NCBI GenBank assembly: GCA_013350335.1
Contig: CM023537.1
Span: 44,142,111-44,206,110, forward strand
Reading direction: 5' to 3'
Origin: Chimonanthus salicifolius
Lineage: Eukaryota; Streptophyta; Magnoliopsida; Laurales; Calycanthaceae
Length of the DNA: 64,000 nt
The notes under the pieces are model-generated. The model was not told where the DNA came from. It worked only from the letters and a program-made list of their open reading frames with translations, and did not search any database. Below are positions 48,602-59,517 of this stretch, piece after piece. Position 1 is the first letter of the stretch. Each line of letters begins with the position of its first letter. A program made the position numbers and the translations under genes.

Positions 48602-49528
48602 ATGTCAGGACCTAACGCTAACGGAAACAACTGCCGCGGGAGGATGACATGTCTTCCACCCAGCGATTTGGCCAATGAAGCCATTCGTGCAGCAATGGAA
48701 GCATTTCAGCAGATAGCTGAAAATATGCGACTCCCTCCCATCCGAACGCAAGAAGAAAGAGTCACCTTGGCTCTAAAAGAGTTCAAAGCGATTGAACTCG
48801 ACAAGTTTTTCGGGGACAGAGGACCCAAGTGCAGCAAGGAACTGCTAACCCAAATTAACTGGATCCTGAACACTTTAGCCATTGCAGATGATCTGAGAGT
48901 AACTTTGGCGACGTACCAGTTGGAGGGTAATGCTTACAAGTGGTGGGAAGCTAAGAATTTGGTTCGTAACCATGAGCCAATGTCGTGAGAAGATTTTTCT
49001 GCCGCCTTCCTGGCCCGTTACTTCCCGAAGATCGTCCAGGAAGAGAGGAAGAGGGAATTCCTCAATATCCAGCAGCGTTCCTACTCAGCGGCACGGTATG
49101 CCATGAGGTTCATCGATCTGATGCAGTTCGTGCCTTAGATAGCGGTGAACGAAGAGGAAAAGATTCAGCATTTTGAGAATGGACTCCAACCTTTTCTGCA
49201 GCGGCAAGTGGCGGGCTTAACTTTCGACACCTTGGAGGAGATCATTGATCAGGCTTCGAAGGTTGAAGCGGTGGATTCCATCAACAAGAGCTCCGACAAC
49301 TTCCAGAAACCTTCCTCCAACAAGGGGGCCAAGCTCAACCAGAAGAGGCCGTTCTTCAAGAAGAGCCAACCTTGCACAGGACAGTTGAGTCGGCCAGACA
49401 CCCGACAATTCATGTGCTATACTTGCAACCAGCCTGGGCATACTTCTAAATTCTGCCCATCAGGACGAGAGAAGCATGCTACCATTGCAAGCAGACCGGG
49501 CACCTGTTTAGGGACTGCCGCTATCTAG
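48602..49528 (+). pseudogene. Gag of the chromovirus-like element, two internal stops
   Basis: The ATG at 48602 sits directly after AAATAACAG. The capsid (retrotrans_gag) region includes FFGDRGPKCSKELL and then YQLEGNAYKWWEAK, and continues with FSAAFLARYFPK and LNIQQRSYSA. A CCHC zinc knuckle CYTCNQPGHTSKFC lies near 49418-49460. Premature stops at 48986 (TGA) and 49136 (TAG) break an otherwise single frame. Gag would form the particle and bind RNA. The basic linker (KRPFFKKSQ) before the knuckle is typical of plant chromoviruses. Confidence 0.88.
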
Positions 49529-49569
49529 GTAGAGTTGCACCATCGCAAAGCGCAGGAGCTTCTTTTTCA

Positions 49570-50193
49570 GTGGCGCAACGATCTGTTGGTCGAGGTTCTC
49601 AGCAGACCTCCAGAGGCTCGGTGGCACCAACGAATGGACCACCTCGGAACAGTCAGGGGAAAGGACAGGGACATCCTCAGACCACTCAGGGGAGAGTCTA
49701 CACGATTGAGACTCAGAAGGAAGAGCCGATGGATAATATAGTGATGGAAGATACCCTTACTCTTTTTAGTCTTTTGGCACGAGTGCCTTTTGAAACCGGT
49801 GCTTCGCATTCCTTTATTTCTAGAGCTTGTTGTAATAGATTGGGTTTGAAACCGGTAGAAGTAGCTAACCCGCTAATGGTAGTATCGCCCTTGGGTAAGA
49901 GAGATTTGGTAAACCAAAGGTGTAGATCATGTATTTTGAGAATTAGCGGTGTAGAGTTGTCCTATGATTTTCTTGTTTTAAAAATGACGGACTTTGACAT
50001 CATCCTTGACATGGATTGGTTGTCAATTTTTGAGGTTTTGATCGATTGTTCTCAGAGGAGAATTTTTGGGGTCTCCTCAACCGATGAAAGGTTTACGGAG
50101 AAGTTAGTACCCTATGAGAAGATGAGAGTCACTTTCTCTGGCCTTAGGCGTATCCTGATAGTGTGGTGGCCAGCATGGGTTGGGAAGATGTAG
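49570..50193 (+). pseudogene. Aspartic protease region of pol
   Basis: After a Gln/Arg-rich linker the retropepsin core reads VPFETGASHSFISRACC, where the family has DTGASHSFI, so the catalytic Asp is Glu. The second landmark IILDMDWLS (normally VILGMDWL) follows near 50001-50030. A frameshift separates it from gag, and the frame leaves pol near 50155. In an active element it would cleave the polyprotein; the Asp-to-Glu change should reduce or abolish this. Confidence 0.82.
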
Positions 50194-51043
50194 GTGGTAT
50201 AGGGTCTGTTGCTCCTCGGGTGGTGTGTGAGTTTATGGATGTGTTTCCTGACCAGTTAGCTGGGCTACCTCCATGCCGAGAGATAGAGTTTGTTATAGAC
50301 CTACAGCCAGGAACATCTCCAATTTCCATGGCACCTTATCGGATGGCGCCGGCTGAACAGAGAGAGCTAGCTACGGAGGTAGATGAGCTTCTTAGACTTG
50401 GTTTTATCCGTCAGAGCAACTCGCCGTGGGGCGCACCTGCTATTTGTGAAAAAGAAGGATGGATCGATGAGGATGTGTATAGATTACCGGCGACTCAACC
50501 AGTTAACTATTAAGAATAAGTATCCTCTATTTAGAATAGACAACCTTTTTGATCTTTTGAGAGGATCGAGATGGTTTTCAAAAATCGATCTGAGGTCAGA
50601 TTACCATCAGTTGCGAATCCAAGAGGAAGACATTCCTATGACTGTTTTCCGGACGCAGTATGGTTTGTATGAGTTTGTGGTGATGCTTTTCGGTTTGACC
50701 AACACGCTAGTCATGTTTATGGACTTGATGAAATCGCATCTTCCGACCATACTTGAGAAAGTTTGTGATAGTTTTCATAGACGATATCCTGATCTTTTCG
50801 TCGTCCGAGGAGGAGTATGAGCATCATCTATGCATTGTTCTTCAAACTCTTCGAGATCATCAGCTATACGCTAAGCTAAGCAAGTGCGAGTTTTGGTTTA
50901 CTCAAGTGCTGTTTCTTGGACATGTGGTGTCACCAAGAGGGATCTCGGTAGATCCAACAAAGGTCGAAACAGTGAAGACTTGGGAAAGTCCCAAGAACGT
51001 GTTCGAGATTAGAAGCTTTCTGAGAATAGTAGGATATTACTGA
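50163..51043 (+). pseudogene. Reverse transcriptase region of pol
   Basis: An N-terminal part (EFMDVFPDQLAGLPP and PYRMAPAEQREL) shifts frame near 50430 to [17 protein letters not shown]. Motif A is [14 protein letters not shown], with D for the usual G. Then comes [16 protein letters not shown] second shift near 50755 leads to the catalytic box FIDDILIFS, followed by [11 protein letters not shown] and the thumb segment. A TGA at 51041 ends it. Both Asp of the FIDD box remain, but the frame breaks rule out a functional enzyme. Confidence 0.9.
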
Positions 51044-51160
51044 AAGAGTATCCCACACTTCTCCCAGATCGCAGTACCAATGATTCGGCTGATGAGGAAG
51101 AACATTAAGTTCAAGTGGAGTGAAGCTTGTGAAAGAGCGTTCTAGGAGCTGAAGGAGAAG

Positions 51161-51739
51161 TTGACTTCGTCTCCACTTTTGATAATATCCGAACAAGGAC
51201 GAGGTTACGATGTGTATTGCGATACGTCTAAGTTTGGCTTGGGATGTGTGCTGATGCAAGAGGGGAAGGTGGTAGTTTATGGTTCCAGGCAATTGAAGGG
51301 ACATGAGCAGAACTACCTGATTCATGATTTGGAGTTGGCAGTCGTTGTCTTCTCGTTAAAGTTGTGGAGACATTACTTGTATGGTGAGAAGTTCAATGTA
51401 TTTTCTGATCACCACAGTCTCAAGTATATCTTCACTCAGAAGGACCTGAATATGAGGCAGCGAAGATGAATGGAGTACATGGGAGATTACGACTTCAGTC
51501 TCTCTTATCACCAAGAAAAAGCCAAAGTAGTGGCCAATGCCCTAACTAGGAAGTCTCATAGCAACGTGGCTAGGATGGCGTCCTTGCAGTGGAAGATGTT
51601 GGAAGTTCTGTCAGAGTATGATCTGGAGCTGATCGAAGGGAATGGGTCAACAAGAATCCACAGTTTGGTTCTGCAACCCGAGGTAATTAGATTGGTGATG
51701 GAAGGACAACAGAGCGATCCAGAAGCAAGGAGTTGGTGA
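51161..51739 (+). pseudogene. RNase H region of pol
   Basis: [15 protein letters not shown] supplies the first Asp. [19 protein letters not shown] gives the Glu helix and [11 protein letters not shown] the second Asp. A TGA at 51467 interrupts, and the frame continues with YHQEKAKVVANALTRKS, where the family has VADALSRK. The last catalytic Asp is therefore Asn here. RNase H would remove RNA from RNA:DNA hybrids. Confidence 0.88.
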
Positions 51740-53015
51740 CTCAGCTTTCAAGAGGAGCGACCTTGGAAGATTGGAGGATCAAGGCGGATGGAGGTTTGAC
51801 TTTCAAAGATAGACTCTTTGTACCTAAGTCGGACGAGTGCAGGAGAAAGGTGCTTGATCACTTTCATCATTCTCGCTTTACGGTGCATCCTGATGGTACA
51901 AAGATGTATCACGACTTGCTGCGGCTGTTCTGGCGGAAAGGTATGAAGCGAGAGGTAGCAAATTTTATATCAAAGTGCTTAACTTATCAACAAGTGAAAG
52001 CAGAACATCAACGACCTGGTAGAAAGATGCAACCTTTAGAAGTGGTTGAATAGAAATGGGAGCACATCACGATGGACTTTGTAAACGGATTCCCGAAGTC
52101 TCCTAAGAAGAACGACGCTATTTGGGTAATAGTATATTGATTGACGAAATCAGCTCACTTTCTGCCGATCAAGAAGACGGATTCTTTGACTACTCTAAGT
52201 AGATTGTATTTAAAGGAGGTAGTCAAATTGCATGGAGTACATGTATCTATTGTATCTGATAGAGATCCTAGGTTCGTATCAAGATTCTGACAGGGATTGC
52301 AAGAGGAGTTGGGGACTAAGCTGTGCTTCAGCACTGCTTTTCACCCTCAGATGGATGGCCAATCAGAGAGAACCATTCAAACCTTAGAGGATATGCTAAG
52401 AACTTGTGTTATGGATATACAGGGAAGTTGGGAAGATCACTTGCCTCTGATCGAGTTTGTATACAACAACAATTATCACTCCAGTGTACAGATGGCACCA
52501 TACGAAGCTCTGTATCAATTATCACCTCTTTGTATACAACAACAATTATCACTCCAGTGTACCAATTATCACCTCTTTGTTGGACAGAGGTAGGAGACAA
52601 AGCACTTCTAGGACCTGATCTAGTACGTGAGACGTTAGAACAAGTTGAAGTGATCAGTCAGCGTCTCAAGACAGCCCAGAGCAGACAAAAGAGTTATGGT
52701 GACAAGAGGCGTAGACCTTTGGAATTTGCAGTTGGCGACCGAGTTTTCTTACGTGTGACACCATGTCATGGAGTGCAAAGGTTTGGGCGCAAGGGAAAAC
52801 TATCACCTCGATATGTTGGACCCTTTGAAGTCTTGAAGAGGATAGGGGAAGTGGCCTATCAATTAGACATTCCTCAAGCTTTGGAGAGAGTGCATAGTAC
52901 ATTTCACATGTATATGTTAAAGAAGTACGAACCTGATCCGTTGCATGTGATAAGTTTTGAAGACATTGAAGTCTCAGAGGACCTAACTTTCGAAGAAGTG
53001 CCAGTAAAGATCTAA
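51733..53015 (+). pseudogene. Integrase region of pol
   Basis: The HHCC zinc-binding domain spans HHSRFTVHPDG to SKCLTYQQVKAEH, with the last Cys changed to Tyr. The core carries ITMDF (about 52068-52082), VSDRDPRF (52252-52275) and [12 protein letters not shown], which are the D, D and E positions. Stops at 52051, 52138 and 52288 break it. Between 52456 and 52590 a local duplication replaces the expected segment after ALY. The tail resumes with CWTEVG and reaches [16 protein letters not shown] and [13 protein letters not shown], the GPF-type module of chromoviruses. Integrase would insert the cDNA into the genome. Confidence 0.88.
52456..52590 (+). repeat. Local 73-bp duplication inside integrase
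   Basis: The segment beginning TTTGTATACAACAACAATTA at 52456 recurs at 52529, and CAATTATCACCTCTTTG at about 52516 recurs at about 52563. Duplicated DNA replaced the original coding segment. Confidence 0.9.
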
Positions 53016-53155
53016 GGACACCGGACTCAAGAGCTTAGGAGGAAGGCTATTCATGTAGTGCGAGTGCTGTGACAACATCGCGATGTACAACACGAGACAT
53101 GGGAACCTAAATCGACGATGCTGAAGCTGTACCCTAGCATGTTCACTGGCCAAAA
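53010..53155 (+). pseudogene. Chromodomain-like tail of integrase
   Basis: Across the stop at 53013 the frame reads ELRRKAIHVVRVL, a stop, then HETWEPKSTMLKLYPSMF. This matches the L-R-x-x-x-I-x-x-V-x-V-L-W...E-x-T-W-E pattern of chromodomains in plant chromoviruses, which target insertion to marked chromatin. It is degenerate. Confidence 0.6.
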
Positions 53156-53196
53156 ATGTATAAGTTTGTTTTAAATTTCCGGATGAAATTTCTTTT

Positions 53197-53208
53197 AGGG
53201 GAGTAGGA
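53197..53208 (+). promoter_or_regulatory. Polypurine tract before the 3' LTR
   Basis: AGGGGAGTAGGA ends exactly where the 3' LTR begins. Confidence 0.75.
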
Positions 53209-56200
53209 TGTAATACCCTGACCCAAATGAGGCGATTTTAGTTTAATAAATCTTTCTTAGACTGGTTAATCTCAAAGTTACGGTTAGGACTTTGTGAAAA
53301 GCCCAGCTGTGGCCTAATCTGAGCTCGAAGGCTCAGTGATTGAGCTCGTCCAGCTGGAGGGGCAAAATGGTAATTTACCGCTTATTATTATTATTTTATA
53401 AATTGTGTTATAATGTGATTATTATTGGATGATATTATTCTCCTTAATCAAGGATTTCTATTTCTGATTTTAAAATAATTTTATTTTCAGAAAATAGTAT
53501 TTAAAACCGACCGTCAAAACCCCGAAAGGGAGGAATAAATATTTTTAAATGGTTTTGGAAATGAGAATTTTTTTGAAACAAGTATATTATGTTAGACCAT
53601 TTTAGTATGGTCTAGTTTATTCTTTCAAACCCCAAAAATGAGGGATTTAAATCATTTTTATTAACACAAGTTAAATTAGGTAAATAGTGTTAAATTATGA
53701 TTTTTATTTAAATCTATGGTTTTTGTTAAGTTTTAAATCTCCAAATTTTTATGGTCACTAGAGTTTTTAAAACCCAACTTATCTGTCAAGTTGGATTAAA
53801 ATTTTCAAGCCTTAAAAGTATTGTTTTTTTAGTAAAAATTGAGTTTTTATTAAAATAGGGGCCTATTTGCAAATTCAAAAATTTTGAGGGACTTATCTGC
53901 AACCAACGCCCAAACAGTGCGGTTACTGTTGGGGACGTCAGCAGCAGCTGCATGCATTGGTTTGGCTGGCCTCCATGGATTGATCAGAGATTTCTATAAG
54001 ATCACCCTTCCTTAGTTGGGTTTACTCCCTCAAATTTCCATCTCTCCCTCTCAGTCTCAGCTGTTCTGAAAAACCAGCCGATCCCTCTCTGTTTCCAAGT
54101 TTTTTTCTTCACTGTAAGCTTAAGAGGAGAAATTTTTCAAAAGTTGAATTTTCAACCCAAGAACTCGAGTGAAAGTAGCTAATGTGTTCCTCTTTAAATT
54201 TTAACTGGTTTAGAATCAAATGGAAGTAGATTTGGCGAAGTTTTGAGTGAGTAAAATGGATTTGAAGTTTAAGGAAAAACTTGATTTATCTTGTATCAGT
54301 GTAGTTTTCATGTCTAAATCCGATGACCCATTAAGTTTTAAAGTCTTAAACCACTCCCTATGGAAAGAGGACTCACTGAGGAATCCATCTGACCAATTGG
54401 ATGTGAAAAACGAATCAAGAAAATCCACTATTTCTGGATTTGTATTTCATGGTGTTGCTGCCGGTTACTATCTCCTGTCGTAAACTGAGGAGGAAGACGA
54501 CTCTCGGATGGTCCGAGAGTTGTGCTTCGGACGGTCCGAGGGTGACACCCTTCGGACGGTCCGAGGGTGACACCCTTCGGAAGATCCGAGCGTCATTTCG
54601 AAGTCCCAGAGCCTCTGAGGCTAGCCTTTCTGCTCCTGATGTTCGAGCTATGTTCGGAATGGACCGAACCCCTCTCGGACGATCCGAGCTTCACTCGGCA
54701 TGATCCGAGACACACCGACCCACCGAGACCTTTTTTTTTTTTTATGTTCGGAATGACCTTCTGATGATCCGAGACCTGATCTTCAGACGGTCCGAAGACA
54801 GACCCAAGTTCCGAAGTTTGTGACTAGTTTAGACAGTGGTTCGGATGATCCGAAGCCACAGTACCTGGTTCCAAGGCATGTTTCGAGGAACCCAGTTTTT
54901 GAATGAAGAATCTTGGTTGTTTGATGATGCATGTGATGTTTATGACCTTAATAATTTAAAAATGTACTAACCCTCTTCTCTTAATACTATAGTGTATATA
55001 CTATTGTATTCACTTCCAAGCCGACTCTATTTGTCATGCGCTGAGTGACTTTATTTCCAGGCCGACGCTATATCTGTCGGGCACTGAGTAACCTCGAGGC
55101 CTTACTCAATATGTCAAATCTGGTCCTATCCAGAAGACAACCGAGAAGTGACCTGAGTATCTAGACCTAACTCAATAAGTTAATCTGGTCATGCCTAGAA
55201 GACAATATGAGTTTTGGACTGAGCACCCTATTACTATATTGTGGATTATTGTAACTTAAAATGGTTAGAAACCAAGTAGGAGACTCAATTCCATATACCT
55301 TGGAGATTTTTGGGAAAGCAAGTATGGTTTTGACATACTACTTGTATGTATACATTTGGATGCTATGTATGTTGACATATTATTGATTGTGCACTTGTTT
55401 GCTTGTTGCACATAGACCGTGATACCACAGCATTTTCGGTGAGGGAATTTAACTTTGCAGTAGGTGTAATAAGGTTTTTAATGAGATGGATCTTGAAGCA
55501 ATGAGTGGTTTCAAGTTGATGAACCCACCCATGTGACTAGACATGATGCACTGTTATAAGAAGTGCTAATGATAATTGTGAATGTTCATGATGTTGATCG
55601 TATGCGATATGTAACACTGCTTCCACGTGCCCTTGACTATTGAACCAATATTGGCCATGTGTGTGAGATGGTTTATGTCTACTGGACCAGGGGTGTCGAC
55701 AGTTGCTGCCTTGAGGAGTGTCAGTATCGGCCATGTGAGGGCTGGAGATGTACTTCCAAGGATGTATTTTGACCGTGTCGGGATTTAATACGATGGTCTC
55801 AGCGTACTATGTAGGCGTTACGTTAGATGACAACAGTTTTGGAAATGATGATGAGATTTTACTTGATATTGAGAATTTATTGTCAAGCATGAGATATTAT
55901 ATTGCATATGTTGATTATTTACTAACATAATGTTTACTTAAACGGCACTGTTATATTTCCTTCACTGGGTTAATTAGCTCACCCCACTCACCTTTTAGGA
56001 GATGTGCCTGAGGAGGAGAACCTCCATATGAAGCTTAGGATGGATAAGCTGCTGCGTTGTCTCGGGATTCCCACTGAGGGGAATACCGCTATCTTTGCCT
56101 TTTGATTCCTTGAACCTTTTGCTTATGTAAAGTACCGTGTGTGGTACTTAATCTGTATTGATGTGATGTACTAAACTACCATGTGTTTCGTAGTTACTCT

Positions 56201-56419
56201 AATGATATTGTAATAATAATACGTTGATCGGAATTATGTGTTTGTATTGTGTCTCTTTTGGGTAGACTTATGGTATGAGTTTGAGTCCACATGTTGAGAT
56301 CATGTGTGACCTTTGGGCCTAATAGTTGATCCGCGCAGTTAGAATTCTTGAGTTGGTTTAGTTTAAAAAAAAAAAAATCAATCATGTTCCGGGCCCATCT
56401 TTCTGGTTGGGGCGTGACA
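53209..56419 (+). repeat. 3' LTR of the chromovirus-like element (3211 bp)
   Basis: TGTAATACCC...GGCGTGACA, uninterrupted and closely similar to the 5' LTR. It includes the TTCGGACGGTCCGA palindrome zone (54501-54860), the duplicated CAGGCCGACGC block (55014-55092) and a poly-A stretch near 56365. Confidence 0.92.
54501..54860 (+). repeat. TCGGACGGTCCGA palindrome zone
   Basis: Self-complementary words recur: 54501-54519 (CTCTCGGA/TCCGAGAG), 54526-54540, 54546-54569 (CACCCTTCGGACGGTCCGA), about 54676-54690 (CTCGGACGATCCGAG), about 54781-54797 and about 54839-54857. The same zone is at 41550-41900 in the 5' LTR. Confidence 0.88.
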
Positions 56420-58156
56420 GTAGGTAGTATCTTCATGGGCTTCGATTTAGGTACAAATTTGGACCGTTTCTATGACCAAAGACTGATTTAAAAATTGCCA
56501 CAATCCAGCATTGTAAAAGTGTCCATTTTTCAGCAGTCTGCAACTAGGTCCGACTTACAGATATGGTTTGGGGTATCAAAACTAATTTCAAATTCATCAT
56601 ATTTTAACTGGAGATAGATATCGTCGTTATGATCAGAATAGGCACTAATTTTTAATCATTTCAATGTCAGAAATATAGGTCATGGTTTATTTAGTAAAAC
56701 CCAGTGAAACTGTATTTCAGATCTGAACCAGATTTTGGTCCATGTTTCAGATCATACCTAAGGCATCAAATCACCTTATTTTTCTTCCAAATTTGTCTAG
56801 AAACTAGATCTATCAAATTTGAACCCAAGAAAACAAATTTCGTCAAAAAATTCCATCGGATACCCGAGTTTTGAATTTTTATTGCAAAGTGCGCAAATTG
56901 GAACTGCAATGTGGGTTTACGCTATTTTCCATAAAAGTCTAAACGAATTCTTTGAATTTGTTTTCCAATTTGTTAAAATCCTCCAATCAATCCTTAGTTT
57001 TCCTTCTCTTTTTCTTTCTCTCATCTCCATGTTCGTATTCAATCAAGAAAAACCATGGAAATCTGATCAAAGTGTGAGAGAGAAAACCAAAGAGAAAAGA
57101 GATGAAAAAATCAAGAAAACCCAAAGAAAATCACGTAAGATTCATGGAAAATCTGAGCTTACCTCTTGGAGAAGATGGAGATCCAACCACAAACCAAAGA
57201 AAAACGAAAGAAATCTTCAAAAACCAAGGCTCCACCGTGCAAAAAAGAGAGAGAGAAAGCTCCAAGTCGTGTGCAAAGGAGAGAGAGAAAGCTCCAAGTC
57301 GTGTGCAAAGGAGAGAGAGAAAGGAGAGAAGTCAAGATTGTGTATTGCAATTGCAATACACAAATTTCTCATTTAATTACAGGAAGCAGTCAGCCAATGG
57401 AGAATTAAAATTGGATTTGGCTTCCTCTATTTCCTCTATTTATTTTATTCTAAAAACACCCGCTTTCTAAATTATATTGGGTTCCAACGTTTTTGAGCAA
57501 AAAAAAAAAAAAAATCTCTCTATTTTTCTCCAACGAATTGGAGCTCTAGGGAATTTCATCTATTTTTTTTTAAACTTATTTTACTAAAATACAAAATTTG
57601 TGTGGGACCATGGCCCACTTAATTTCCAACTTGTATTAACAAAATTTCACTCATCCTTTCCAAAATTAATTGGGCTTTACCAAAATTAAAATTTTTTGTT
57701 TTTTAGAATAAATTTCATTTTCTCAAAATAAGTTTTCAATTCAATCTTCCCAAATATAAATAATTTGGGTCCCACAACACTAATTTTAGAAAGTTTCCAA
57801 AAGTGAATCCAAAATTAAAAATTTGAATAACAAAATTCAAATAAATTCCTTAACCATTGCGGACCCCGATATCACACCAATTTTGAGATTTTCTAAATTT
57901 GGAAAGTTTCCAAAATAGACACCTGTTATTTTTGGAACCCTGTTTCAAATTTTTGTTTTCATCTCCAAACATCAATTTAGACTACGATAAACGCATATTG
58001 GGGTTCTAGAGTTCAAAATTCTATTTTCTGACACACAATCAAACAATTTCAGGCAATATCAAAACAATTTTGCTAAAGTAAGCGATTACCCTATTAGGAA
58101 CTACGCAATTTAGCTCTAATTCAACCATGACCTAGTAGTTTGGGCGGGTTGTCACA

Positions 58157-58730
58157 ATTGGTATTGCAGGTTCCTACTCAGGTCCTGACGTCACCACGGA
58201 GTGAGCGTTGCCTGAAGTGAACTCAGTCCCTAAGCATGACCATTGTCTTTGTGTCACTAAGTTCCCAATTCATTTTCAGTTGTTCCTTCAGTGCTTTGGG
58301 CATCCCTATAGTTTGCTACTACTTCTTCTTCTGCTACATTGCTATCACTGTGCAATAGGTCCACCTGTTGGTTTAGACTCTTTGAAACAATGAGCCTTAG
58401 AAAGCTGCAGTTGAAGCTCTTCAACTTGAATGCGTTGGTCCAAGTACGAAGGTTGCGGCGACATTCTTGAAAGCTGAACCCCCTTCGACTGAGGACTTAG
58501 GGTTCGCAGGTTTGCCCAGGTTTCGAAGGATTGGCCCTTTGAGCACTATGGAATTCCTTACATGCTTATAATCATATACGATAGAATAGAAATTCCCTAC
58601 ATTCAAGTACATTTTCAAGGCCCAACCCACTCTAACAAATCTTCACCAGTTATACCTCTTGAAAACTCTGGAATGTTGAGCTTATTTGTTGTGTTTTAAA
58701 TTTATACTTGCAAGCGCACGAACCATTTCA
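58157..58730. other. Flank of the outer LTR; no gene recognised
   Basis: An open minus-strand frame (58421-58630) shows no family I know. Near 58705-58722 the sequence CTTGCAAGCGCACGAACC is close to the reverse complement of 19318-19336 in the 17074 solo LTR, so a fragment of that family may be present. Confidence 0.35.
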
Positions 58731-59174
58731 GGCCAGGCATAGGAGCTTGGAGGATTATAGTTTATATTTTGTTTAAGATACTCATGGGCTTGTAATTTGA
58801 GTATCTAGAATTCGGATTGTAATAACTTAGATGAATTTGCTATGGTTGGATGTTTTATTGGATAATTACGTTATGATAATGATGATTAAGGACTTGACGT
58901 ACTTTGCTATCCGAATGAAATGGAACTTGGTTCTATTGTGATTCCGCATGTTATGATTTTCATTCCGCATGTTTTATTGCTATGTGTGAACCGTATTCAT
59001 GGACTGAGTCTATGCACACATAGGGTTGGCCAGTTAAGGGTCGGACTTTGGAAGTTCGGACTTAGCTCGCGTCGTGACGTCGGGCTCTCTATCACTCTTC
59101 GTTTATTAAAAAAAAAAAAATAGACTCTGATTTTGGGAAGAGAAAGCGAGTGAAAAAGGGCGGGGGGTTACAGT

Positions 59175-59186
59175 TGGTATCAGAGC
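59175..59186 (+). promoter_or_regulatory. Primer-binding site, tRNA-iMet type
   Basis: TGGTATCAGAGC two bases after the LTR end GGGTTACA at 59172. Confidence 0.9.
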
Positions 59187-59517
59187 GAACCCGAAAATTG
59201 AATATTTCGGAGTAAATTAATCCGGCTCTCGTGCATTAATTTACTTCGTTAGACTTAATAGATGATAGCAAAGGAAGTATTGTCAAAATAATCGGATTTA
59301 TCCAACATAGCAAAATAGGAAGTTCCCCAAAAACAAAGAAATACAAAGAGTGCTGTTTTGGCAATTTTCCCAAGGACAAGAAACACAAGATGTTTATTTG
59401 GCAATTTCCCCAAACAAGAGACAGTATGTGATACATAGGGAAACTCCCCAAAACAAAGACTAGTTTGATTTGAATTGCAGGTTGTCATTGATATGTTTCT
59501 GTTATTGTAATACAGAT

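Larger units (their letters stand above)
40625..56419 (+). mobile_element. Ty3/gypsy chromovirus-like retrotransposon (Tekay/Del-like), degenerate
   Basis: The 5' LTR is 40625-47746 and the 3' LTR 53209-56419. Both start TGTAATACCCTGACCC and end GGGGCGTGACA, and the internal region is 5.46 kb. Flanks ATAGG (40620-40624) and GTAGG (56420-56424) fit a 5-bp duplication with one change. The order is primer site, accessory zinc-knuckle ORF, gag, protease, RT, RNase H, integrase, chromodomain-like tail, polypurine tract. The integrase-before-LTR order with a GPF-type tail and long LTRs supports the chromovirus assignment. Many stops and frameshifts make it non-autonomous. Confidence 0.88.
37843..58156 (-). 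mobile_element. Outer solo LTR (about 3.9 kb net), TSD ATTGG
   Basis: On the minus strand it begins TGTGACAACCCGCCC (at 58156) and ends GCGGGTCCTTACA (at 37843). A perfect ATTGG duplication flanks it (37838-37842 and 58157-58161), although the two ends are 20 kb apart. Subtracting the TRIM and the chromovirus-like element leaves about 3.9 kb of LTR sequence (37843-39613, 40228-40624 and 56425-58156). No internal domain of its own is seen, so it is a solo LTR and the oldest layer of this nest. Confidence 0.82.

Noticed and set aside
56819..57376. 185-aa plus-strand frame, Lys/Glu-rich C-terminus
   Set aside because: It lies within the outer solo LTR. Its charge comes from a duplicated GAGAGAAAGC-type repeat (57247-57330), and no domain is recognisable.
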